This document shows positions 57,211 to 64,000 of a stretch of DNA of 64,000 nt, piece by piece. The stretch lies in contig JALKAY010000003.1 of NCBI GenBank assembly GCA_023015935.1, positions 347,430-411,429 on the forward strand, given 5' to 3'. Position numbers and translations under genes: made by a program. The notes under the pieces are model-generated. The model searched no databases. It was given only the letters and a program-made list of their open reading frames with translations, and was not told the DNA's origin. The first letter of the stretch is position 1, and each line of letters begins with the position of its first letter. Origin of the DNA: Flavobacteriaceae bacterium F08102. GTDB lineage: Bacteria; Bacteroidota; Bacteroidia; Flavobacteriales; Flavobacteriaceae.

Positions 57211-57400
57211 TGAAGTGATTTTTTATTTTTTTGCATTACCTAAAAAAATCGAACCGAAGAAAGGTTTATTAATCCTCAGAAGGTCTACTATGTATGAACA
57301 CGTCATTTACTAGTTTAGTAACGATTGCCGATTGTTGATTTTTGAAGTTTTTGTTCCTGAATAGTTAAATGCTTAGGATTTGACACCACGCATCATGCTC

Positions 57401-57421
57401 TGTGAAGTTTGTAACTTCACA
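57401..57421. repeat. Dispersed hairpin, TGTGAAGTT type
   Basis: TGTGAAGTT and AACTTCACA around TGT. Same stem as at 32646-32666. Confidence 0.8.
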
Positions 57422-57464
57422 CCATAAATCCCTTATTGCACCCATTATTTTTTTGTAACGAACG

Positions 57465-57487
57465 GTGCGAAGTTGCAAACTTCGCAC
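57465..57487. repeat. Dispersed hairpin, GTGCGAAGTT type
   Basis: GTGCGAAGTT and AACTTCGCAC around GCA: exact reverse-complement counterpart of 32794-32816. Confidence 0.8.
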
Positions 57488-57868
57488 AACGCAGATTGAA
57501 ATAAGATTATGTATATCACTATAATCATATCATTGAAAAATTGATTAACGATTGGGGATTTCTGATTGCTTATTTCTCGCTCGCAATGATGTTGTTATTA
57601 GTACGGTATCACGGGGAGGAGTCACGATCGCTCGAGATAAAAAGTTGATATGAGCACGTTAGAATACTCAAAGCCTATATATGGGTGTGTCCAAAAAATC
57701 ACCAAATCGAATAAAGTGTTATTGATGCGTCTGTATGTAAAGAATACCGACGTAAATTTTTGTCCTTTTTTGGCATGGGGAAAAAATTAAAAAAGTTCAA
57801 TTTTATATCTACTATTTAACTTCTCATTCGCCATAAATTTATGATATTTGCACTAGATTTAATTACAC

Positions 57869-59242
57869 ATGGCACAGAAACCAAGCATCCCGAAAGGGAC
57901 AAGAGATTTTTCCCCAAATGAATTAGCAAAGCGAGGATATATTCAAGACCTTATTAAAAAAGCCTTTGTGAAATTCGGATTTCAACCTATTGAAACCCCA
58001 TCTTTTGAAAATTCTGCTACCTTATTAGGAAAATATGGAGAAGAAGGAGATCGATTGATATTTAAAATTTTGAATTCTGGTGATTTTCTTGCAAAGGTGG
58101 ATGAACAGGCGCTTATGGATAAAAACAGTTCACTTGTTAGTTCAAAAATCGCCGATAAGGCATTGCGTTATGACCTGACGGTTCCATTTGCGCGCTTTGT
58201 GGTGCAACACCAAAATGAAATAGAATTCCCTTTTAAACGCTATCAAATTCAACCGGTATGGAGAGCGGATCGACCACAAAAAGGACGATTTAGAGAATTT
58301 TTGCAATGTGATGCGGATGTAGTAGGGAGTGATTCACTTTGGCAAGAAGTAGAATTAATTCAATTATACGATCAAGTTTTTAGTGAACTAGGCTTGACGT
58401 ATACGAAGATTAAAATGAATAACCGTAAAGTTTTAGCAGGAATTGCTGAAATTTTGGAACTAGAAGATAAGTTAATTGACTTTACGGTAGCACTTGATAA
58501 ATTAGATAAAATTGGCAAGGACGGAGTTGTGAAAGAAATGCGCCAAAAAGGAATCACTCAAAAAGCCATAGATCGTTTAGAACCACTATTTGAATTGACA
58601 GGTTCGAATGAACAAATTGTTGATCAATTAGGAACCATGTTAAAATCTTCTGAGCAAGGAACGAAAGGCGTCGAAGAGTTAAAATTTATTGTTGATCAAA
58701 CGGCAGCCTTAGGATTGTCAGAGAGTCAGTTAACTTTAGATGTGACGCTTGCTAGGGGACTAAATTATTATACCGGGGCAATTTTTGAAGTTGCTGCCGA
58801 CAAAGTATCAATGGGCTCCATTGGTGGAGGTGGGCGATATGATGATTTGACGGGAATTTTTGGTTTAAAAAATTTAAGCGGAGTGGGAATTTCTTTTGGT
58901 CTTGATCGAATCTATTTAGTCATGGAAGAATTGGGGTTGTTTGATGATGTACCTAGCCAACGACCCGATGTACTCTTTGTAAATTTTGGGCAAGATGAGG
59001 CTGGTTATGGTTTGAGAGCAATTAAAAAATTACGTAAAGAAGGGATAAAGGCCGAATTATATCCAGACGAAGCAAAATTAAAGAAACAACTAAACTATGC
59101 CAATAAACGGGCCATTCCGTTTGTGGTATTGGTAGGAGAAGAAGAAGTAAAAAATAATAATTACAGTGTGAAAATTATGGAATCTGGTGAACAAGAAGTA
59201 TGTAGTTTTCAAAACATGCTTTTTAAACTAAAGAATTTGTAG
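57869..59242 (+). CDS. hisS: Histidine--tRNA ligase
   Basis: 457 residues, class II synthetase. Motif 1 region GTRDFSPNELAKRGYIQDLI, motif 2 FKRYQIQPVWRADRPQKGRF with the substrate-binding REFLQCDADVVGS, the histidine-specific LARGLNYYTGAIFEV and GGGGRYDDL, motif 3 GVGISFGLDRIYLVM, and a C-terminal anticodon-binding domain (DVLFVNFGQDEAGYGLRAIK). Essential translation enzyme in the cytosol. folE follows 20 bases later on the same strand, a probable operon. Confidence 0.97.
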   Translation: MAQKPSIPKGTRDFSPNELAKRGYIQDLIKKAFVKFGFQPIETPSFENSATLLGKYGEEGDRLIFKILNSGDFLAKVDEQALMDKNSSLVSSKIADKALRYDLTVPFARFVVQHQNEIEFPFKRYQIQPVWRADRPQKGRFREFLQCDADVVGSDSLWQEVELIQLYDQVFSELGLTYTKIKMNNRKVLAGIAEILELEDKLIDFTVALDKLDKIGKDGVVKEMRQKGITQKAIDRLEPLFELTGSNEQIVDQLGTMLKSSEQGTKGVEELKFIVDQTAALGLSESQLTLDVTLARGLNYYTGAIFEVAADKVSMGSIGGGGRYDDLTGIFGLKNLSGVGISFGLDRIYLVMEELGLFDDVPSQRPDVLFVNFGQDEAGYGLRAIKKLRKEGIKAELYPDEAKLKKQLNYANKRAIPFVVLVGEEEVKNNNYSVKIMESGEQEVCSFQNMLFKLKNL

Positions 59243-59262
59243 TTTTGCAAAAAATTTGATCA

Positions 59263-59946
59263 ATGTTTGAAGGAAAAAACGGAAATATGACCATAGATGA
59301 AATTGGGGATAATCACCTCTCTTCAGCCGCAACAACGCCACTAAGAGACGATGCGTTTGAATTAACAGATGAACAGAAAATTGCGGCTATTGAAGAAAAT
59401 GTAGCCTCAATTTTGCAAACGTTAGGCATGGATATGTCTGATGATAGTATTAAAGGTACGCCGAAACGGGTTGCCAAAATGTTTGTACAAGAAACATTTG
59501 GAGGCTTAAATCCGAAAAGGAAACCAAAGGCTTCAACCTTTGATAATAATTATAAGTATGGTGAAATGCTGGTAGAAAAGAATATTACCTTGTATTCTAC
59601 CTGTGAACATCACTTATTACCTATTGTAGGTAAAGCACATGTGGCTTATATTTCCAATGGAAATGTAATTGGTTTGTCAAAGATGAATCGCATTGTTGAT
59701 TATTTTGCTAAACGTCCACAGGTACAAGAACGTCTTACCATGCAAATAGTACAAGAATTACAAAAAGCCTTAGGGACAGAAGATGTTGCTTGTGTGATTG
59801 ATGCAAAACACTTATGTGTTAATTCGCGTGGAATTCGCGATGTAGCAAGTAGTACGGTTACATCAGAATTTGGTGGCAAATTTAAAGAAGACGGTGTAAA
59901 ACGTGAATTTTTAGATTATATCAATCTTGAAACGGATTTTAATTAA
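59263..59946 (+). CDS. folE: GTP cyclohydrolase I
   Basis: 227 residues. Catalyses GTP to 7,8-dihydroneopterin triphosphate, first step of folate/tetrahydropterin synthesis (and queuosine precursor supply). Zinc ligands are Cys and His in YSTCEHHLLPIVGKAHVAYI and Cys in AKHLCVNSRGIRD; SKMNRIVDYFAKRPQVQERL is the conserved core. An N-terminal extension of about 30 residues precedes the usual start (EQKIAAIEENVASIL); the start at MTIDEIGDNHLSS (59287) is an alternative. Downstream of hisS. Confidence 0.96.
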   Translation: MFEGKNGNMTIDEIGDNHLSSAATTPLRDDAFELTDEQKIAAIEENVASILQTLGMDMSDDSIKGTPKRVAKMFVQETFGGLNPKRKPKASTFDNNYKYGEMLVEKNITLYSTCEHHLLPIVGKAHVAYISNGNVIGLSKMNRIVDYFAKRPQVQERLTMQIVQELQKALGTEDVACVIDAKHLCVNSRGIRDVASSTVTSEFGGKFKEDGVKREFLDYINLETDFN

Positions 59947-60040
59947 GCGCTAAATTGCGTTGCATGCGACCTTTTTAATTTGGGAAGCGTTTATAAAAAG
60001 TTTATTTTAACGCCAAAAAGGATTTTAAACGCCCAATGCA

Positions 60041-60556
60041 ATGACATTTAATAACGATCAAATTGATATTGATAGTTTGCCCGATTTTGAGCAAACCAAA
60101 ATGATTCCTGTAGAAAAGAGGTATTATACGGTATTACTCATCAATCACACCATCGTATATGTTTTTTTGTATGCGCTGTTGTTTACAATGCATAGTTTTG
60201 CTACTGATAGGATGTGGATTAAACTATTTCCATGGCTATTCGTAGGGGTAACTATAGGGGTGCTCGTTCATTTTTTAGTGGTTCGGTTGGGATTTAACCA
60301 CCGAAAATACGGACTGCGAGAAAGAGATATTTCTTATGCCCATGGATGGCTAATTTTCCATCATTATACTTTACCTTTTGTTAGAACCCAACACGTTGAA
60401 ATTAAACAAGGGCCAATTGCTAAATATTTTAAATTAGCTAATTTAAAAGTATTTACTGCAGGCGATGGCGATGATGTGAATATTAAAGGGTTGTCGGTCG
60501 AGAGTGCAGAGGAAATAAGAGCGTTTATTATCTCGAAGATCAATGGAGACGTATAA
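60041..60556 (+). CDS. PH (bPH2) domain membrane protein, YdbS-like
   Basis: 171 residues. Two membrane helices (about 30-50 and 60-82) then a bacterial PH domain (LRERDISYAHGWLIFHHYTL, PFVRTQHVEIKQGPIAKYFK, LKVFTAGDGDDVNIKGL). Partner of the larger PH-domain protein whose gene overlaps its end by 14 bases. The YdbS/YdbT pair is widespread; function unknown, with a suggested role at the membrane or in stress protection. Confidence 0.88.
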   Translation: MTFNNDQIDIDSLPDFEQTKMIPVEKRYYTVLLINHTIVYVFLYALLFTMHSFATDRMWIKLFPWLFVGVTIGVLVHFLVVRLGFNHRKYGLRERDISYAHGWLIFHHYTLPFVRTQHVEIKQGPIAKYFKLANLKVFTAGDGDDVNIKGLSVESAEEIRAFIISKINGDV

Positions 60557-62033
60557 TTTTTCTACCCCAACACGTCAATCTGTCAAGGGGGTGTTTGTGG
60601 TGGTTTTAATCAGCCTAGTAACACAGTTAAAACGAGCTATTCCGTTGGTTGTCGTATTCGTTTTACAATGGGTTAGGCGCCCAGAAATTATTCAAGAAAA
60701 TGCCATGGTTATTGGGATATCCATTACCGTGGTTGTTATTTTTCTATTTGTCCGCAGTATACTGACCTTTAAGAATTTTCAGTTTTATATTAAAGACGAT
60801 CAGTTTTATCTACATCAAGGAATATTAAAGAAATCGAATATTAGTATTCCAAAATCGAAGATTCAAAATATACATATTAGTCAAAATTTAGTACAACAAT
60901 TGTTGAATGTTGTGCAAGTAAATATTGATAGCTCGGGCGATAAAGGCAGTGAAGTGGAAATTAAAGCCCTATCGAGGGAAAAGGCGAATGCATTGCGCTT
61001 GATGTTATTAAATGAGGATAAAAGTGAAGAGGTACATTCAGGTATAATCGATGAGACATCGGAAGAGATTATAGCATTGAACCCATTGGATTTACTTCTA
61101 ATTGGACTTACGCAAAATCACCTGAGAAATTTATTGATTGTGGTGGTAACCTTAATTAGTTTTTATAAAGATATTGAAGATCTTCTCATAGGTATTGGGG
61201 CAGAAGTAAATGATAAGCAAGTAGCCGATTTGTTTAATGCAAATACGATTCTTGGATCGTTGTTGCTTCTACTGTTTTCGATGTTATTAGGATTTTTATA
61301 TTCGATTGTGACTATTTTTATCGCAAATTTTGACTTTTCAATTAAAAAGCAAGGGGAAGCGTTGGAGATTCAAAAAGGCCTATTGAATAAAAATCAATTT
61401 ACGATACAGCTTCAAAAAATCCAATCTGTTCAATACATTACCAATTTTTTAAAATCAATTTTTGGACTTCATACTTTGCGATTGTATCAGACGGCAACGG
61501 CTGATAAAACCGAAAAGAAAAATGGATTGGTAGGGCTTAGAAAATCACATTTAAGACGTTTGGAGGCATTGATTTTTGGATTTAATCCACTACGTCTTGT
61601 ACAAAAGAATAAGCCAGATAGTTATTATCGAATGCAATTATTTTTTAAAGGATTTCTTGTTTTGTTAGGACTTAATAGCTACTTTTTCATCTTAGGAAAT
61701 TCGCTCTTTTTTTATATAAATGTACTTGCCATTCCTTTAGTGTTTGTCTTAGTACAATTACATTGGAAAAAAAGTTATTATCATTTTGATGATTCGTTTT
61801 TTGTGGTGGGCGCTGGCGGTATTGATACAGTTACCAGCATAGCTGAAATCCATAATATTCAGTCGGTTAAATTTACACAAAACATTTTTCAAAAACGCAG
61901 AAATCTGGTGGATTTACACTTGAATACTGCTTCGAATAAATTCACCATACCTTGTTTAGATCGCGAAGAAGCGAGTAAAATTTACAATGTTTTATTGTAT
62001 AAAATAGAATCGAGTTCCCGTCCTTGGCAGTAA
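60543..62033 (+). CDS. PH (bPH2) domain membrane protein, YdbT-like
   Basis: 496 residues. Helices near the N-terminus, then three bPH2 repeats separated by helix pairs: FQFYIKDDQFYLHQGILKKS, then SIKKQGEALEIQKGLLNKNQ, then KSYYHFDDSFFVVGAGGIDT, each followed by a KIQNIH/KIQSVQ/EIHNIQSV strand, the repeat's signature. This is the standard YdbT architecture. Overlaps the YdbS-like gene, so the pair is coupled. Converges on the acyl-CoA reductase gene. Confidence 0.89.
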   Translation: METYNFSTPTRQSVKGVFVVVLISLVTQLKRAIPLVVVFVLQWVRRPEIIQENAMVIGISITVVVIFLFVRSILTFKNFQFYIKDDQFYLHQGILKKSNISIPKSKIQNIHISQNLVQQLLNVVQVNIDSSGDKGSEVEIKALSREKANALRLMLLNEDKSEEVHSGIIDETSEEIIALNPLDLLLIGLTQNHLRNLLIVVVTLISFYKDIEDLLIGIGAEVNDKQVADLFNANTILGSLLLLLFSMLLGFLYSIVTIFIANFDFSIKKQGEALEIQKGLLNKNQFTIQLQKIQSVQYITNFLKSIFGLHTLRLYQTATADKTEKKNGLVGLRKSHLRRLEALIFGFNPLRLVQKNKPDSYYRMQLFFKGFLVLLGLNSYFFILGNSLFFYINVLAIPLVFVLVQLHWKKSYYHFDDSFFVVGAGGIDTVTSIAEIHNIQSVKFTQNIFQKRRNLVDLHLNTASNKFTIPCLDREEASKIYNVLLYKIESSSRPWQ

Positions 62034-62040
62034 GTTTTTT

Positions 62041-63099
62041 TTAATTTAAAGAGGATAAAAATGCCAAGGTGTCAACTCCGTCGGCATAATCATTCAACGA
62101 TGGAACTTGAGTTTGTCCAAATGGAACGGCTTCATCGAGTACATTACTAACGACACATTGAATTTTTTCAGCATCTATGGCTAATTTTTTAGTCAATTGA
62201 TCTAAATCATCATAATACTCATAGAATAAACTTGAAATAGGAGAGCTGTAACTTTCATCTTCTTTAAGCATCAAAAATCCATTTTCGAGGAGTTTAAAGT
62301 TACTCATAAGGTAGACAGCTTTATTATAGTCGTAATTGTGTTCGTACTTTTTGTAATTCAAGACATCTTTATAAGCATATACTGCCTTAAAGAGCAAGTC
62401 AAAATCGTAGTTTCGAGGTACAAAAATTTTAGAAACACTGCGACATCCCAAACCAAAATATCTAAAAATATCTTCTCCTAAGGCGGTTAATTCTTCATGT
62501 GTTTCTTGTCCTGTAAGTACGGCAACGCTATTTCTATTTTTGCGTATAATGTGAGGATATTTTTTAAAATAATAGTCAAAATACCGTGCAGTATTGTTTG
62601 AACCTGTCGCTATAGCTGCATCAAAATCGGGTAATTGTCCTTCAACAAACGTGATTTTGTCACGTAGGCTAGGTTCAACGTACCCTAAATATTTTGCTAA
62701 AAGTGGAAGAAGGTGTTTGTCATTGGATGAAAGTTTTACAAGGGCATGATGTCCTGCCATTAATACCGAAATAAAATCGTGAAAACCAACAAGAGGGATG
62801 TTTCCCGCCATGATAATGGCTACTTTTTTTGGGTTTTTCGTTTCTAAAAAATACCCTGAAGTCCAATTTTCTAAATGACCTTTCGTTAATTGATTGGCCC
62901 AATTTTCAAAACAGTAAAGTACGTGATCTTCTGTAAACCAACCATTAAATTCATGTGCCCTTTTGATTTGAAGGTCTACCGCTTCAAAGAAGGGGTCATT
63001 GTGCATTACCGATGTTTTTTTTACCCTTTTATCACGCGAAAATTGGCTTAAAAAAAGTCCTAATTCGGCAAAAGCGTTAATCCTTGATTCTAATAACAT
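62041..63099 (-). CDS. LuxC-like acyl-CoA reductase
   Basis: 352 residues related to the LuxC fatty-acyl reductase branch of the aldehyde dehydrogenase superfamily. It shows the nucleotide-binding VAIIMAGNIPLVGFHDFISV and VKLSSNDKHLLPLL segments and the likely catalytic Cys in FRYFGLGCRSVSKIFVPRNY. About 130 residues shorter than LuxC of luminous bacteria. It should reduce an acyl-CoA or acyl donor to an aldehyde with NADPH. Divergent from the ferredoxin gene 62 bases away; this neighbourhood is frequent in Flavobacteriia. Confidence 0.87.
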   Translation of the reverse strand: MLLESRINAFAELGLFLSQFSRDKRVKKTSVMHNDPFFEAVDLQIKRAHEFNGWFTEDHVLYCFENWANQLTKGHLENWTSGYFLETKNPKKVAIIMAGNIPLVGFHDFISVLMAGHHALVKLSSNDKHLLPLLAKYLGYVEPSLRDKITFVEGQLPDFDAAIATGSNNTARYFDYYFKKYPHIIRKNRNSVAVLTGQETHEELTALGEDIFRYFGLGCRSVSKIFVPRNYDFDLLFKAVYAYKDVLNYKKYEHNYDYNKAVYLMSNFKLLENGFLMLKEDESYSSPISSLFYEYYDDLDQLTKKLAIDAEKIQCVVSNVLDEAVPFGQTQVPSLNDYADGVDTLAFLSSLN

Positions 63100-63127
63100 T
63101 TACTGGTTTTTTACGATTTGATTTTTG

Positions 63128-63135
63128 TATCTTTG
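63128..63135 (+). promoter_or_regulatory. Probable -7 box of the ferredoxin gene
   Basis: TATCTTTG, followed by CA, fits TAnnTTTG and lies 25 bases before ATG 63161. It also rules against the upstream in-frame TTG at 63125, which would be inside the promoter. Confidence 0.55.
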
Positions 63136-63160
63136 CAAGTGCAAATTTATTAAAAATATC

Positions 63161-63514
63161 ATGGCGATAATCATAACAGACGAATGTATTAATTGTGGGG
63201 CTTGTGAACCTGAATGTCCAAATACGGCTATTTATGAAGGTGCTGAAGATTGGCGCTATCAAGATGGGACAAGTTTACGTGGTAAAGTAGTTTTACCAAA
63301 CGGTAAGGAAGTAGATGCTGATGAGGATCAAGAGCCTATTAGTGATGAAATATATTATATTGTTCCCGATAAATGTACTGAGTGTAAAGGCTTTCACGAT
63401 GAGCCACAATGTGCTGCGGTTTGTCCAGTAGATTGCTGTATTCCTGACGATGAACATGTTGAAACGGAAGAAGAATTGTTAGGAAAACAAAAATTTATGC
63501 ACCCGGAAGGGTAG
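63161..63514 (+). CDS. 4Fe-4S dicluster ferredoxin
   Basis: 117 residues from ATG 63161 ([20 protein letters not shown]). The first cluster is bound by [20 protein letters not shown]; the second by Cys in [20 protein letters not shown] and the following VDCC. A ~40-residue acidic insert between the clusters ([20 protein letters not shown]) and a C-terminal helix are typical of the Bacteroidota form related to Azotobacter ferredoxin III. Low-potential electron carrier. Divergent from the acyl-CoA reductase. Confidence 0.94.
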   Translation: MAIIITDECINCGACEPECPNTAIYEGAEDWRYQDGTSLRGKVVLPNGKEVDADEDQEPISDEIYYIVPDKCTECKGFHDEPQCAAVCPVDCCIPDDEHVETEEELLGKQKFMHPEG

Positions 63515-63871
63515 GCTTCAGGCTTCAGTCAATAGTCTACAGTCTTCAGTCAATATTGAAATCATAACTCATACTATTCAAACGTATCGATTCGTGCAAT
63601 ACGAGCGCAGCTCCCTTTTATTCGTGGAATAATGCGTACTGCTGCGCAACACATTCGTGTTAAAGAAAACCAACGCACCAGCTGGCCCCTCTCTAAAATT
63701 AGTCTGCAAGACTAATTTTAGTCGTTCGGTGCTGTGTAAAAAAACATTTTCAGCAGGAAAAATTGTGGCCCTTGTGGCAAAATCACACATCAGAGTCTTC
63801 AGTCTTCAGTCAATAGTCTTCAGTCAATAGTCTACAGTCTTCAGTTTTCAGTCTTCAGTCTACGGTAGACC
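63515..63871. repeat. Repeat region: inverted copy of modules A and B with AGTCTTCAGTC minisatellites
   Basis: No gene. Minisatellites of AGTCTTCAGTCAATAGTCT type flank the block (63518-63560 and 63793-63861). In between, 63558-63640 is the reverse complement of module A (52036-52120) and 63735-63800 of module B (52149-52210). A hairpin CTAAAATTAGTCTGCAAGAC with TAATTTTAG lies at about 63692-63722 between the modules. The IS3-type element begins just after. Confidence 0.75.
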
Positions 63872-64000
63872 TGTGTCTTGTCCTAGAAAAAGTAGACAGT
63901 TTATAAATCTATAAACTATGAGACAAACAAAACAAACCTTTCGTTATTCAGAATCATTTAAACTATCCGTATTAAAAGATATAGAGTCAAATCATTTAAG
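63872..64000 (+). mobile_element. Left end of an IS3-family element (continues beyond window)
   Basis: TGTGTCTTGTCCTAGAAAAA followed by GTAGACAG resembles the left inverted repeat of IS3-group elements (TG start, TCCTAGAAAAAGT core) 45 bases before an OrfA-like start. It lies immediately after the minisatellite repeats, suggesting insertion into them. Right end not in the window, so completeness is unknown. Confidence 0.6.
63918..64000 (+). CDS. IS3-family transposase OrfA, N-terminal part
   Basis: The open frame MRQTKQTFRYSESFKLSVLK then DIESNHLS runs off the right edge. It is the opening of the OrfA helix-turn-helix domain of IS3-family transposases (RYSxxFKxxVLKxIE). 27 residues only; not the same subfamily as the decayed element at 32906. 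Confidence 0.7.
   Translation, partial: MRQTKQTFRYSESFKLSVLKDIESNHL

Larger units (their letters stand above)
57211..57868. repeat. Repeat-bearing intergenic region upstream of hisS
   Basis: About 660 bases with no gene. From about 57395 to 57560 it carries an inverted copy of the 32730-32816 module (shared 'attgattaacgattgggg', the ATATCACTATAATCAT stretch and the GTGCGAAGTT hairpin). The final 60 bases must hold the hisS promoter; GATATTTG at 57843-57850 resembles a -7 box. Confidence 0.7.

Noticed and set aside
63578..63790. 70-codon minus-strand ORF before the IS3-type end
   Set aside because: Falls across the inverted A/B repeat modules; the 52-kb copy has a different frame structure.

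Overview
The window looks like chromosome of a low-GC Bacteroidota, most likely a marine-type Flavobacteriaceae. Pointers are the SusC/SusD pairs, FecR-ECF sigma pairs, LytS/LytR-type two-component genes, TlpA-like DUF4369 lipoproteins, TAnnTTTG-type -7 boxes, weak Shine-Dalgarno use, and housekeeping genes of flavobacterial type (split transketolase, DUF3810, LuxC-like acyl-CoA reductase beside a 4Fe-4S ferredoxin). No plasmid or phage backbone is visible.

Layout. 1-2644 is the 5' portion of a five-PAS histidine kinase on the minus strand. 3192-6002 is a complete three-gene proton-translocating transhydrogenase operon (pntAA-pntAB-pntB). 6003-7590 is a gene graveyard: a His-rich DUF4625 lipoprotein, a small secreted protein and a Fur/Zur-type regulator, all broken. 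7592-9931 is a LytTR response regulator and 7TM histidine kinase pair with a 46-codon ORF squeezed between them. 10493-12789 holds a lipoprotein and remnants of a propeller sensor and a LuxR regulator.

The core (12847-44184) is three related outer-membrane uptake and signalling loci. Locus A (12847-21283): ECF sigma, FecR, STN-type SusC, SusD, TlpA. Locus B (21988-28991): sigma, FecR, SusC, SusD. Locus C (33807-44184): divergent sigma, FecR, SusC broken by one in-frame TAA, SusD, a MORN remnant, a TlpA remnant and two intact TlpA genes. None has a glycoside hydrolase, polysaccharide lyase or sulfatase. Between B and C sit an aminopeptidase fragment, a RidA-aminotransferase operon with a divergent Lrp-type regulator, and a decayed IS3-family element in repeat-rich DNA.

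From 44.5 kb the window is mostly housekeeping and metabolic: tRNA-Pro(TGG), tRNA-Ser(GCT), a molybdenum hydroxylase operon (2Fe-2S subunit, Tat-exported large subunit, cofactor nucleotidyltransferase), a DM13 lipoprotein, CorA, the N-terminal half of transketolase without its partner, DUF3810, DnaB, an AlkB-like dioxygenase, a secreted protein of unknown role, HisS, FolE, two PH-domain membrane proteins, acyl-CoA reductase, ferredoxin, and the left end of an IS3-family element running off the edge.

In the three loci, SusC/SusD probably import an oligomeric ligand. The SusC STN domain would signal through FecR to the ECF sigma factor, which would switch on the operon. The TlpA-like lipoproteins would do thiol chemistry at the envelope. 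Intergenic DNA is rich in dispersed hairpin and modular repeats (32.2-32.9, 44.3, 51.3-52.3, 57.3-57.6 and 63.5-63.87 kb), and several genes carry fresh nonsense mutations, so this is a plastic, partly decaying region.
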